Shown here in pieces: positions 33,064 to 43,226 of a stretch of 64,000 nucleotides of DNA. Position numbers and translations under genes: made by a program. The notes below the pieces were generated by a model. It had not been told where the DNA came from. It saw only the letters and a list, made by a program, of their open reading frames with translations, and did not search any database. Source of the DNA: Draconibacterium sp. (GTDB lineage Bacteria > Bacteroidota > Bacteroidia > Bacteroidales > Prolixibacteraceae); NCBI GenBank assembly GCA_016705335.1, contig JADIYN010000002.1, positions 186,001-250,000 on the forward strand, given 5' to 3'. Within the stretch, counting starts at the first letter, position 1, and every line of letters starts with the position of its first letter.

Positions 33064-34134
33064 TCACAATAATTTTTGTTTACACTCATATAAACTATGG
33101 CTAACGCCAATATCGTGTAATTCTTTGAAAACATAAAGTCCTGCCCGATCAATCAAAGCAAGCATATCGTCTGAATGGTACATTTGCGAGCAACCGTTTG
33201 CCAAACAGGTAAAATACAACGAAGTGGCGTGTAAACTATATGTTGAGGCTTCATATTTTTGTTTGTCCCAGTATGTTTCCAAAATGTATATCGAGCCATT
33301 TCCGTTAATTGCGTTTTTTGCCCTGATAAGTAGTTCAAGGATATCCTCTTGCGAAAAGCAATCTAAAAACTGGCTCATCCACACAATATCAAAACCTGAA
33401 GGAAAAGGAATGGAATGGTCCAATAAATTTATTGGAATCCCTTTTATCCGATCGGTAAATCCATTCCTGTCAATATTTTTATTCGCTTTTTCCAACTGTC
33501 CCGGATGGTCAAGAATTGTAATTTCAATTTCATCATTGAATTTAGCGCACTGAATAGCCCATTTTCCGGTGTTTCCGCCTACATCAAGAAGCTTTTTTGG
33601 ATTTTCTCTGAATATCTCAGGCAAAATTTCGGGGAACGCATTATCTGAATAATAATGGTCAAAATCAAACCAGCTTTTCTGAACGTTTTCAGGAAGCTGC
33701 GACAGTCCTTCGTACACAGTTTCCCAATTGCCAAATTCTTTCAATCCTTCCGGTTTTCCTGTGTGAATTGAATCTTCCAGAGAAAAGAATCCCTTGTAAT
33801 TTACGTCGTTAACAAAGTTCATATTTACCTGTGTCAGCCGGTCGCTGAGTATAAAAAAACCTGTTTTTGTCAGAAAATAGTTGTTGTTTTCCACTCTCAC
33901 CAGTTCCAAGCTCAAACCGGCTTCCAATAAAACTTTTACACCATAAACAGAAAGTTTAAGTTCACTTGCTATTTCTGAAATTTTGATGCCTTTATTTCTC
34001 TGTTTTTTGATGCATTCGAGAATCCCCAGGTTTTGTAAAGCACGTGCTGCCTGAAACATAATGGGTCCAAATGCAATTTTCTGCGCATCGAATTTTGCTT
34101 GCAGGGCAGTTTTATTGTCGTTTCCAAAATTCAT
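33064..34134 (-). CDS. SAM-dependent O-methyltransferase-like, polyene cluster
   Basis: Intact 356 residues. An N-terminal winged-helix dimerisation region (about 20-100; ISEIASELKLSVYGVKVLL) is followed by a class I AdoMet fold with glycine motif KKLLDVGGNTGKWA near 185 and acidic motif EITILDHPGQ. The architecture is that of small-molecule O-/C-methyltransferases of the acetylserotonin O-methyltransferase type. In aryl-polyene and flexirubin clusters such enzymes methylate the aryl head group; the exact position cannot be told. It is tightly linked to the upstream lipid acyltransferase (3 bp gap), so the two are probably translated together. Confidence 0.82.
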   Translation of the reverse strand: MNFGNDNKTALQAKFDAQKIAFGPIMFQAARALQNLGILECIKKQRNKGIKISEIASELKLSVYGVKVLLEAGLSLELVRVENNNYFLTKTGFFILSDRLTQVNMNFVNDVNYKGFFSLEDSIHTGKPEGLKEFGNWETVYEGLSQLPENVQKSWFDFDHYYSDNAFPEILPEIFRENPKKLLDVGGNTGKWAIQCAKFNDEIEITILDHPGQLEKANKNIDRNGFTDRIKGIPINLLDHSIPFPSGFDIVWMSQFLDCFSQEDILELLIRAKNAINGNGSIYILETYWDKQKYEASTYSLHATSLYFTCLANGCSQMYHSDDMLALIDRAGLYVFKELHDIGVSHSLYECKQKLL

Positions 34135-34137
34135 TAT

Positions 34138-35052
34138 TTAGGTATTTATTGTTTTATTTGGTTCATAATCTTTATTCCAGAACTGATAAAAGTTAAACCA
34201 TTGCGTGGGATTTTCCTCTACCAATTTCTCTAAATTCATGACAAAAGGTTCAATCAGTTTCCTTAAATCCTGATTTCGGGTTTTTAAACTATTGACATAA
34301 ATAATGTTTACTGGTTTTGTGGCATTTAACCGGTAATGAAATTTGCTTGTTTTTATTGCAGATACAAAACTTACAGGAACTTTAAATTTTGAAGCCATAT
34401 AAAATGGTCCTGTCGGGAAAAGTGCCTCTTCACCTAAAAAAGAACAAGTTACTGTTTTTGCCCCTGGTAAAAACCTGTCGCCGTGAATGGCAATAAGTTC
34501 ACCTTTCGCAAGTGCTTCTTCGATTGCATAAAGATGATCGAAATTATTTTTTATTGGAATAACTGATAATTTTTCTTTTGATACATTTTGTAAAAGGGCC
34601 TTTATTTTTTCATGTTCTGCATCCAGCATTACAATATGTACTTTTATACTTATTCGTTTCAGCAAATGTCCCGCGATTTCCCAGTTTCCGAAATGTGCCC
34701 CGATTAAAATGCCTCCATTTTTACTATTTGCAAGTTCATGCAAATATTCTTCCCCAATAAAATCATAAGTAAATTTATTTTCAATGCCAGCCATAACAAC
34801 AATTTTATCCAACAGACATTGTCCAAGCATTACATAGTTTTTGTAAATAGCTTTGTAACTATTCCAGCCGGAAAAATTTAAGCGGGTTTGATAAAAGTAG
34901 AGTAACGGCGATTTGTTCGAAAAGACCCAGAAGTAGGCAGCAACCACACGAAGTAATGCATAAGAAAACTGAATATTTATGTTCTGAAGTAAGAATATAA
35001 AAATTCTGTATCCTGCTGTTCCTCCCCGGGTTTTGCCCTTCCACAAAGACAT
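34138..35052 (-). CDS. HtrB/LpxL-like lipid acyltransferase, polyene cluster
   Basis: Intact 304 residues of the lysophospholipid (LPLAT) acyltransferase family, lipid A lauroyl-acyltransferase branch. An N-terminal membrane-associated helix (FSYALLRVVAAYFWVF) precedes the catalytic HX4D-type motif GGILIGAHFGNWEIAGHLL; GELIAIHGDRFLPG follows. Such ketosynthase-associated acyltransferases are recurrent in flexirubin-type clusters and probably move an acyl or polyene chain from ACP to a lipid acceptor at the inner membrane. Its stop overlaps the first base of the upstream ACP gene's end at 35052, so translation is coupled and ACP is the likely donor carrier. It is one of three acyltransferases in the cluster. 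Confidence 0.82.
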   Translation of the reverse strand: MSLWKGKTRGGTAGYRIFIFLLQNINIQFSYALLRVVAAYFWVFSNKSPLLYFYQTRLNFSGWNSYKAIYKNYVMLGQCLLDKIVVMAGIENKFTYDFIGEEYLHELANSKNGGILIGAHFGNWEIAGHLLKRISIKVHIVMLDAEHEKIKALLQNVSKEKLSVIPIKNNFDHLYAIEEALAKGELIAIHGDRFLPGAKTVTCSFLGEEALFPTGPFYMASKFKVPVSFVSAIKTSKFHYRLNATKPVNIIYVNSLKTRNQDLRKLIEPFVMNLEKLVEENPTQWFNFYQFWNKDYEPNKTINT

Positions 35053-35303
35053 TAGTTCTTATTTTTTACTTGCTCCTCTATATAATTGTACAAATCTGAC
35101 AGTTGACGAATGTGAATTAATTCTTCACTTTTTACTTTAAACCCGAAATCACGCTCAATAATTACTACAATATCAACAAAATCAAGACTTTCAAGTTCCA
35201 AATCGTCTTTAAAATTAGCATCCGGTGAAATTCGGGCTTCTTCAATTTCGAATTCATCAATCAAAAACCCATTTACTTTTTCAATTATTTCTTCTCTTGT
35301 CAT
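35052..35303 (-). CDS. Acyl carrier protein 1, polyene cluster
   Basis: 83 residues, four-helix ACP. The phosphopantetheine-bearing Ser lies in DDLELESLDFVDIVVIIE, a slightly degenerate DSL motif (ESL). It carries the growing polyene chain as a thioester. It lies between a ketosynthase (4 bp gap) and a lipid acyltransferase (1-bp overlap). A second ACP at 55844-56107 has the classical DSI motif; two ACPs are usual in aryl-polyene clusters. Confidence 0.9.
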   Translation of the reverse strand: MTREEIIEKVNGFLIDEFEIEEARISPDANFKDDLELESLDFVDIVVIIERDFGFKVKSEELIHIRQLSDLYNYIEEQVKNKN

Positions 35304-35307
35304 AGTT

Positions 35308-36531
35308 TTATTTTTTATTATATTTTTTTAAAATAAGTGTTGAATTTGTTCCTCCAAAACCAAACGAATTGGATAAGAAAGTGTCAATCTTTTTTTCAAT
35401 CCGCTTTCCCGAAAGATTCAATTTAGCAGAATATTCATCGGGATTTTCGAAGTTTAATGTAGGTGCAATATAAGAGTTTTGCATCATTAAAATTGAATAG
35501 ATAATTTCACTTGCCCCACCCATCCACATTTCGTGCCCGGTCATTGATTTGGTAGCATTTACAGGTGGACGCGATCCAAAAACATTGAAGAGAGCCTGTG
35601 CCTCATTTAAATCACCAACCGGGGTTGAAGTTGCATGCGCATTTATATAGTCAATTTCATCGGGTCGGGTGTTTGCGTATTTCAGTGCATTTTCGAGCGA
35701 GCGGGTTGGTCCTTCAACATTTGGCACTGAAATATGATCGCCGTTTGATGAAAAACCATAACCGGTGAGTTCAGCTAAAATGGGCGCGCCACGTTTTATT
35801 GCCGATTCGTAACTTTCAACAATTACTGTTGCCCCACCACCGCTCGGAACAAGTCCGTCACGATCTCTGTCAAACGGCCGTGATGCTTTTGTCGGTTCAT
35901 CAATACGCATCGAAAAAGCACTTAATCCGTCGAAAGATCCCATAGATTCGGCATTTACCTCCTGTCCGCCCCCACAAATAACAATGTCCTGTAATCCTTG
36001 CTGAATAAGTATCATTGCCATTCCTATGGCGTGAGAACTACTTGCACAGGCGCCACTTATAGTAAAATTTATTCCACGAAGCTTAAGGATAACAGAAAGG
36101 TTCATGGTAATTGTGGAATTCATGGATTGAAATATACTACCCGACCCCACCAGCATTGTATCTTTTTTCTCGCGCACAATATCAATAGCATTGATAACCG
36201 GTACTGCCGAACTGTCATTTCCATACAGAATACCAATTTCATTTTTTAGTCTGAAATCTTCATCAATTTGCGCCATTTCAAGTGCTTCCATGGTTGCAAC
36301 ATACGCGTACTCGCCCTGCTCAGGAATACCAATACGCAACCTTCTTGGCAATAAATCCTTAAGGTTCGGACGTTCAATAATTCCCGTTAAAGGCGATCTG
36401 AAACCATCTTCTATTCTTTTGGGATCAATACCAATTCCTGAAATTCCGTTATATAGTGAATTATTAACTTCTTCAACGTTCTTGCCTATTGTTGAGTAAA
36501 TTCCCATTCCTGTTATTACAACTCTCTTCAT
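35308..36531 (-). CDS. Beta-ketoacyl-ACP synthase (KAS I/II type), polyene cluster
   Basis: Intact 407-residue condensing enzyme with the complete Cys-His-His set: Cys in ISGACASSSHAIGM, His in YINAHATSTPVGD and His in KSMTGHEMWMGGASE; the C-terminal loop is NSFGFGGTNSTL. It decarboxylates malonyl-ACP and elongates the acyl chain by two carbons. Position next to ACP 1 and the ketoreductase marks it as a core chain-elongating enzyme of the polyene pathway rather than the housekeeping FabF. Confidence 0.9.
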   Translation of the reverse strand: MKRVVITGMGIYSTIGKNVEEVNNSLYNGISGIGIDPKRIEDGFRSPLTGIIERPNLKDLLPRRLRIGIPEQGEYAYVATMEALEMAQIDEDFRLKNEIGILYGNDSSAVPVINAIDIVREKKDTMLVGSGSIFQSMNSTITMNLSVILKLRGINFTISGACASSSHAIGMAMILIQQGLQDIVICGGGQEVNAESMGSFDGLSAFSMRIDEPTKASRPFDRDRDGLVPSGGGATVIVESYESAIKRGAPILAELTGYGFSSNGDHISVPNVEGPTRSLENALKYANTRPDEIDYINAHATSTPVGDLNEAQALFNVFGSRPPVNATKSMTGHEMWMGGASEIIYSILMMQNSYIAPTLNFENPDEYSAKLNLSGKRIEKKIDTFLSNSFGFGGTNSTLILKKYNKK

Positions 36532-36565
36532 TTTCTAATTTATTAAAAAAGCAATATTCAATTTA

Positions 36566-37294
36566 TTAGCTATACATTCCCCCGTTTATCGAAATTGTTT
36601 CGCCGGTAATATAAGCAGCTTTGTCTGAAGCCAGAAAAGCAACAGCATAAGCTACTTCCTGAGCTGTTCCAAAACGGTTAAGGGGAATTAGTTTTTTTAG
36701 CTCATCTTCGTCTAAACCTTTAGTCATATCGGTTTTAATAAAACCAGGAGCTACGGCATTTACAGTAATTTTCTTCTTGCCAACTTCCATCGCAAGCGAT
36801 TTTGTGGCTCCTATCACACCTGCTTTTGCAGCAGTGTAGTTAACTTGTCCGGCCATTCCTTTTTGCCCCGACAAAGATACAATATTGATAATACGACCCC
36901 ATTTACTTACAATCATATTGGTTATTACCTGTTTTGTGGTGAAGTAAAAACTATCCAGGTTGGTTCGCAAAACCGAATTCCATTGTTCGTAGGACATGAA
37001 AACAAGTAAATTGTCATTTGTTATACCTGCATTATTTACCAAAACATTAATTGCTTTTCCGGGATTATTTTGTGTCCAGCATTCAATGGCATTTTTCACC
37101 TCTTCCCCATTGGAAACGTCAAATGGAAGTAGTTCACCCTGACCACCATTTTCTGTAATTTCATTTAAGGTATTTTGGGCTTCTGTGGTATTTGACCGAT
37201 AATTAATCAGTACATAAAATCCATCTTTTGCCAATTCAATGCAAATTGCCTTTCCAATCCCACGAGATCCTCCGGTAATAAGCGCATATTTCAT
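36566..37294 (-). CDS. 3-oxoacyl-ACP reductase (FabG-like), polyene cluster
   Basis: Intact 242-residue short-chain dehydrogenase: NADPH-binding TGGSRGIGKA at the N-terminus, NVLVNNAGITND, catalytic Ser in IINIVSLSGQKG and the Tyr-Lys pair in VNYTAAKAGVIG. It reduces the 3-ketoacyl-ACP produced by the ketosynthases, before the ApeI/ApeP-like dehydratases act. It starts 1 bp after the ammonia-lyase stop. The same reaction in fatty-acid synthesis would be served by a housekeeping FabG elsewhere, so this copy is assigned to the polyene by context. Confidence 0.9.
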   Translation of the reverse strand: MKYALITGGSRGIGKAICIELAKDGFYVLINYRSNTTEAQNTLNEITENGGQGELLPFDVSNGEEVKNAIECWTQNNPGKAINVLVNNAGITNDNLLVFMSYEQWNSVLRTNLDSFYFTTKQVITNMIVSKWGRIINIVSLSGQKGMAGQVNYTAAKAGVIGATKSLAMEVGKKKITVNAVAPGFIKTDMTKGLDEDELKKLIPLNRFGTAQEVAYAVAFLASDKAAYITGETISINGGMYS

Positions 37295-37295
37295 A

Positions 37296-38871
37296 TTAAA
37301 GTGATTTTACGTTTTTGGTTTTTGCCGGTTTTGGCAGGCAAAGTTCAGTTTCGAGTATCAATTTTTCAATTGCTGCTATCTCTTCATATTTTGGTGTGTC
37401 TTCAACAAACTTAGGAACAATTGAGCGTGCCATTTTATAAATATTTTTGGTGAATGGCGACAATTTATCTTCAATATTCAAATAATCAATTGCCTGTAAA
37501 ACAGCAATAATTTGTATCGCAACTACTTGTCGTGTATTATTTATTACCCTTTTACAAATAAGCGCTGAATTTGTCCCCATACTCACAATATCCTGATTAT
37601 CGTTGTTGTTTGGAATTGAATGAACATACATTGGATTTGAAAGCGTTTGATTTTCGGCAGTTGTTGAAGTTGCAGTAAATTGCATTGCCTGCATTCCCAG
37701 GTTAAGTCCAAGTGTACCCAAATTAATAAAAGGTGGAAGAATTTTATTCAACCTGTTATTGAAAAGAAAGTTTAACTGCCTCTCTGCCAACATGCTTAAA
37801 CGTGTACAAACAATTTTCAATTTGTCCATTTCCAATGAAACATAATCGCCATGAAAATTACCTCCATGCAATACTTCTTCTTCACTTAAAGAAATTACGG
37901 GATTATCGGAAACCGAATTGAGTTCATTCAAAAGTACTTTTCGCAATTTTTATGGTGTCAGACACTGGTCCTAAAATTTGAGGAACGCAACGAAGCGAGT
38001 AGTATTCCTGTACTTTTTTTGAGAATACATTTGTGCCATTCAACTTTTCTGTATTGAAATAATCACCTCTTTTAAGTATCCGTTCACTTCCCAAAAGAAT
38101 ATTTTGCATTTGCCGGGCTACTTCAATTTGTCCTTTATGCATTTTTGCAAGATTAAGTTCATCCGAAAAGTGATCGTCAAATGACTCAACAATTTCATTT
38201 GTAATGCATGAAAGACAAATCGACCAATTTAAAAGCGATTTAGCTTCAAGTAGATTATTAATTCCGATTCCTGTCATTACAGAAGTGCCATTTATAATAG
38301 CCAAACCTTCCCGCATTTTAATATTGATTGGTTGCAAACCTTCCTGTTCAAAAACTGTACTGCACGGCTGCCACTCACCTTTATACTTAACTTTTCCCTC
38401 ACCAATCATATTTAAAGCCAAATGTGCAAGCTGAACAAGATCGCCACTGGCTCCAACTCCGCCATGTTCAGGAATAAAAGGGAGAATATTTTTATTTATC
38501 ATTTGAGAGAGCAGATTCACACAAGACAAATCAATCCCTGATTTTCCCTGTAAAAAAGAATTTAGCCTAACCAGCATTGTAGCCTTTAAATCCGCATCAT
38601 CAAGCACTTTTCCGGCTCCAACGGCATGACTTCGAATTAGATTTAACTGTAGTTGAACCTGGTCTTCATCCTGAATTTTGTATTGCGCCATTGGACCAAG
38701 CCCCGTATTAATCCCATATATTATTTTGCCTTTTGAGAAATCAGTTAGAAAATCATACGATTTTTTAAGTTGAAAAAGAATTTCCTTAGGGATTTCTACA
38801 GGAATATTCCTGTAAACAATTTCTACGAAATCTTCTAAATTTATAGTTGATTTTAATGATGTTTTTAGCAT
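37296..38871 (-). CDS. Tyrosine ammonia-lyase-like aromatic amino acid lyase (frameshifted)
   Basis: Reconstructed ~524 residues. The MIO-forming Ala-Ser-Gly lies in EHGGVGASGDLVQLAHLA; YGINTGLGPMAQY, LIRSHAVGAG, EYYSLRCVPQILGPV and NNNDNQDIVSMGTNSA are all family features. As I remember the Flavobacterium johnsoniae tyrosine ammonia-lyase from a flexirubin cluster, this is close to it along the whole length, including GPMAQY and LIRSH. The reaction is L-tyrosine to 4-coumarate plus ammonia, supplying the aryl starter. One extra base in an A run near 37935 splits it; removal joins GPVSDTIK to LLNELNSVSDNP. Histidine or phenylalanine as substrate cannot be excluded, but context favours tyrosine. 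Confidence 0.85.
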
Positions 38872-38984
38872 TTGACAGATATATGATTATGGTAATTCTT
38901 TGAGCAAAAATATGATTTAAAGTCAAAACAGAAACTCCCTGATATAATTTATTTCCATTCGAAATAACCAAATGTCATTTTATT

Positions 38985-40109
38985 TTATTTTGAAGCAAAC
39001 CTAACCGGGTTTGCATACAATTGAAGAAAATAGTTTTTGAAATCCTCTTCCTTCAAATCAACCAAGGCCATTTTTTTGTTCATCATTTCCAGAAAACGCT
39101 CTTTTTCAGCAGTACTGTATTTTGAAGAATATTTCTGGTTACCATTCAAAATATCCATAGCAATATAATTGGAAGGCCACAACTGATAATTCTTATATAT
39201 CTGGCGATCGATTTCCAAAGCAACAGCTTTAAACAGTTCCTTTTTGTCCATTGGATCGGGCAACGAGTCTAAGAAATTTGTAAGCGGTTCGCCTACAACT
39301 AATTTTCCACGCCCTTTGTAACCTGAAATTCCTTCTGCAATACTCCTGTAATCTTCCCCTTTCTTTTTAATATATTTCCCCTGCTGTGAATGATAAGTTT
39401 CATAAACTTTTAAATAATCACATGGTTCAAACTCGTAAGAAATGGTAAGAGGGACAATGTTTAATTCTTTTAACCGCTTTTTTATACTCCCATTCCCACT
39501 CATCGAAAACATACGAAGTAAGCCTTGCTGAGTAATATCAATTCCATCTTTTGTTCTTCCTGAACGCTGCGCAATCCAAAGTGATTCTTTTTTCACTTCT
39601 ATCACAAACCGCATATATTCCGAAAGTTGTTTGGATATTCGTATTTGTTCCCTGCTATCCGGATTGCGGAATACTGTGAACATTTTATTGGTTTTCCCAA
39701 AATCTATGATAAAAGGGGTTGTCATTAAATTGCTGCCAAACGTAATTTGGGTGGTGTTCATATTGTTGCTCACCAAAACGACTTGCAACAATGCCGCATC
39801 TAAAACAATGTCTCTGTGGTTAGCAACAAACAAATATGCTCCATCACTTTTTATGTTCTCAATACCGCTCCATGTAAACTCATCCATACTTAATTTGATG
39901 ACAGTTTTTACAGCTTTATCAACCACCCTCTTTTGAAAATCGAAGGAACCAGTAATAGAAAGAAATAATTCTGTCAATTCCGTTTTTGACAATTCAGGAA
40001 AAACATGCCTGAACAAAGGGTAAAATTCATCATAACCAACCATGCGCCTGAGCGCTTCAACAGCTTCATCATCGGTATAACATCTAATGTTATCGAAATT
40101 ATCGTGCAT
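38985..40109 (-). CDS. Glycerol-3-phosphate-type acyltransferase, polyene cluster
   Basis: Intact 374 residues of the PlsC-like family. The catalytic HX4D motif is in AYLFVANHRDIVLDAALL, and the acceptor-side motif lies around IAQRSGRTKDGIDIT. No clear transmembrane helix is visible, so it is probably membrane-associated. It is a bacterial 1-acyl-glycerol-3-phosphate acyltransferase-like protein. Within the cluster it lies between the ammonia-lyase (113 bp gap) and the PaaK-like ligase (69 bp gap). It could esterify the polyene acid to a glycerolipid. This is the second of three independent acyltransferase modules in the cluster. Confidence 0.8.
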   Translation of the reverse strand: MHDNFDNIRCYTDDEAVEALRRMVGYDEFYPLFRHVFPELSKTELTELFLSITGSFDFQKRVVDKAVKTVIKLSMDEFTWSGIENIKSDGAYLFVANHRDIVLDAALLQVVLVSNNMNTTQITFGSNLMTTPFIIDFGKTNKMFTVFRNPDSREQIRISKQLSEYMRFVIEVKKESLWIAQRSGRTKDGIDITQQGLLRMFSMSGNGSIKKRLKELNIVPLTISYEFEPCDYLKVYETYHSQQGKYIKKKGEDYRSIAEGISGYKGRGKLVVGEPLTNFLDSLPDPMDKKELFKAVALEIDRQIYKNYQLWPSNYIAMDILNGNQKYSSKYSTAEKERFLEMMNKKMALVDLKEEDFKNYFLQLYANPVRFASK

Positions 40110-40178
40110 ATTTTTGCTTAATTTATTTGTTGGCGAAGTTTAACTAAAAAGTATTTCTTATTGAAATATTATTGCAAT

Positions 40179-41493
40179 TTATCTTTTGTCAATAAAAGTA
40201 ACTGGTTTCCTGCTCATGTTTGGGAATTGCAATTTCTGTATTTCATCAACTTTTTCGAATTGAATAAACGGAGCAACCCTTATTCGTGCACGAAAATGGT
40301 CTTTAATCATTTTTTCCAACTCTTTTGAAGGAGCTTCAACACCTAATTTTAACAAAATGTCGTCGGTTCCTATACTGTTTGTTGAAACTTCAATAATATA
40401 GTTTTTTACTTCTTTTATGTCATTTAAAATATCGCACATGGCAGGCGGATAAAGCGTTGTACCCTTAAATTTAATCATTTGTTTTTTTCTGCCGATAACC
40501 GGGCCTAAACGCATTGTTGTTCTACCACATTTGCAGGGTGTGTAATAATGATTGCAAATATCACCGGTTTTAAACCGCAGCAGAGGCATTCCCTCAACTC
40601 CAAGGTTTGTGATCGTAACTTCACCGGGTTCTCCATCTTTTACGGGCTTGTCGTTTTCATCCAAAAATTCAACAATTATCATTTCCGGGTGATGATGACC
40701 ACCCAATCCATACTCACATTCGGTAAAAGCTGTGCCCATTTCGGTGGAGGCATAAGTTGAAAACAACTGAATATTCCATTTTTCTGCAATGCGGTTACCA
40801 AGCGTATTCAGTGTAAAATCGTTGTTTCGCAAAGCTTCTCCTATACAAATTGCTTTTTTTATTGAAGTTTTATTCATGTCGATATTATTTTCTTCAGCAA
40901 ATTCGATGAGTTTGATTATGAAAGAAGGAACTGTAACTATACTTGTTGGCTGAACCCGATGAATACTATCAAACTGCAACTCGGGATTGCCCGGACCAAC
41001 GCGCACAACGCCTGCTCCTATTTTACGGATGCCTGAAAAATAAGCCAACCCCGCCATAAACCGCCGATCCATTGTAACCATTAACTGGTAAATATCAGTT
41101 GGAGAACCGCCTGCACATAAAAAAGGAAATATATTCGTTGTATGCCAAACGCTCCAAATCATTTTCGGTCATGGTAAAAGTAACCGGCTCGCCCAAAGTA
41201 CCCGAAGTAGTTATATAATCTATAATTTTGCTACGGTCAACACATAAAAAATCCATATTGTTTTTTTGCAGCATTTCCTTTGTAGTAACAGGAATTGAAA
41301 CAAGGTCGGCCATTGTTTTAATCTTTTCCGTTTCAATTTGGTGTTCCTTAAAAAGCGGGCAAAAGGGAAAAGCGATTTTGTGCTTGTAAATACATTAAGC
41401 AAACCAGGCAAACTGTATATCCAATTTCATCTAAGTATTTTAATTTTTTAGATATCTTCCTCCGTCAGGCTTTCTATAATCTGGTATAAACAT
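40179..41493 (-). CDS. PaaK-like aryl-CoA/ACP ligase (several frameshifts)
   Basis: The C-terminal two thirds is clear: phenylacetate-CoA ligase-type adenylation enzyme with YITTSGTLGEPVTFT (phosphate-binding loop), FSTYASTEMGTAFTECE, RFKTGDICNHYYTPCKCGRT (zinc-like Cys pair) and GRKKQMIKFKG. It should activate 4-coumarate from the ammonia-lyase to an adenylate and then a CoA or ACP thioester, the starter for chain elongation. The N-terminus is spread over three frames. I place the start at 41493 (MFIPDYRKPDGG); one-base changes in runs near 41446, 41354 and 41124 then give a single frame of 437 residues, normal for the family. The start is an inference. Confidence 0.75.
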
Positions 41494-41522
41494 CAACTTG
41501 CATTATTTATTTTTTTGGCCTT

Positions 41523-43194
41523 TCACAAGTTCCTCCTACAGTTTTCAATCAATTCCCGAATTTCATTAGATGTTGATTCCTGCGGAATTTCAAGTTTTAT
41601 TGCTTTTGAAAAATACGAAAGTGCAAGTTCAAACTCTTTCCGTTCGTAGTAAAAATTTCCGGCTAAAAACCACGGATAATAGTAGTTTTTGTTTAAAGAA
41701 ATAAGTTCATCAAGTTCATTTTTAGTAATTGTTGATTTGCTTTTTAATTTTATGCTGAATGGTTGAAAGTGCATTTTTATATTGAAGAAACTGACTGTAT
41801 TCGTCGCCTTCCAGAAATTCGTCAGGTGCAATATTCTCATCACTCAAATAAGTGGTTTTTGTAGCAAAAGAATCGGGGCCGGCAAAAATTTCGTCTAAAT
41901 CATAGGCAACAAAAGTTCCCAATTGAAAAGGCGCTGCCGAAACCCAAACTTTCTTTTCCTGCGGTTTAAAAATAATTCCATGATGCGCAATTAGCTGGTT
42001 AATAGATTTCTCGTTACCAAAACCTATGTTTTCGCCATTTTTTCCTTTTCTGTCACGAAGTATCCCGGCAACTTCTTCAACAGAAAACACGCCAATACTA
42101 TCAATTAAAGAATTAACAAGTTCCATGCGATAATGCGATGCATCATTAAAATCAGTTTTTTCTTTATCGGTTTGAATCAGAGATGAATTGATAAAATGAT
42201 TTGTTACAGTAATTCTATCAATCGTTGGTTTAAAAAGTGTGGTTTGCTTGTTTGTTTTTTCGATTAAAGCCACTTTGTTTTCTTTTCCAGAGCCAATTAA
42301 AAACGATTCGGAAACAAAAATCTCATATTCTTTGGCAATCTCAAAAGCCTCATCAATTGTGGAAGCATATTGCAAAATTTTACGTGCCAAAATTGAAACG
42401 GGAGTTTTACTGATGAACGGGATACCAGATGGTTCGGCATTTAAAGTAATCGTTAATCCTTCGGTATTCATTCCCGAAACAACACCAATCATTCCGCCCC
42501 AGGTTACCGACATAAAAGGGTACCCATTTTCAGGTTTCACAAAAGCAATAATTTTATTTTCAGAGAAACGGTCGCCGGCGTAAAAATCAAAATTCCGGCC
42601 AATTAAAAGGCTTGAATCAGCAGAAAAACCATTCCAAACACCAAACGATGTACAGCCAACCAAAGTGAGGCTCTGAAGCGCGTGGCCCATGTCGTGCGCC
42701 CCGTGGTAACTCATTATCCGCTGAAAAGGAGGAGCTATAAAATTGAATTGACTGGATGCCGATTTTGAAACGCCGGCAATTTCAAGTTGATATTCTTCGG
42801 GAACATAATCGAGCATTTTTCGGTTAAACCAACCTAAAAAAACACGTAAAAAACTGCAGGTAAATTTTGAAGGTACTAATTCATTTATCTGTTCAACAAA
42901 AACTTTTTCCTGGTACTGCAATAAATCTTTTGTAAGAATCCCATTTTTTAAACCCATTGAATATGAATCACCCTGAATGTAAAGTTCCCAAATTCCAAAC
43001 CTGTTTTGTTTTAACCAACTATCGCTACAGGTAATCAGGGAGTCGTTTACAACATTCACAGTAAGTTCTGAACCAGAAATTTCAGGATGCTCAGGTTCAT
43101 GCATTTTGGTTACCGAAAAAAGATAAACAAACGCAATTGCTACTATTAAAACTATGGCAATTAGTATTTTATATCTTTTTTTCATTGAATTCAA
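41523..43194 (-). CDS. Membrane-anchored C45 acyltransferase/hydrolase with TPR tail (frameshifted)
   Basis: N-terminal anchor (KILIAIVLIVAIAFVYLF) followed by an Ntn-hydrolase domain of the C45 (isopenicillin-N acyltransferase) family. The nucleophile is the Cys of SLTLVGCTSFGVWNG, exposed by self-cleavage before it; LLIGRNFDFYAGD, VTWGGMIGVVSGMNTEGLT and TVTNHFINSS are also typical. Removing one A near 41745 fuses it to a C-terminal stretch with at least one TPR-like hairpin (PWFLAGNFYYERKEFELAL), total ~556 residues. Such proteins are transferases or amidases acting outside the inner membrane, so this one may acylate the polyene or release it. Met at 43185 is an alternative start. Confidence 0.75.
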
Positions 43195-43226
43195 AACTTA
43201 TTACTGAACCTCTTATTTTTAGCAAT

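Noticed and set aside
37296..38871. Histidine ammonia-lyase for histidine breakdown
   Set aside because: No other hut genes nearby; the sequence resembles flexirubin-cluster tyrosine ammonia-lyase and sits inside the polyene operon.
41523..43194. Penicillin-biosynthesis acyltransferase
   Set aside because: Only the C45 fold is shared; no beta-lactam genes are present.
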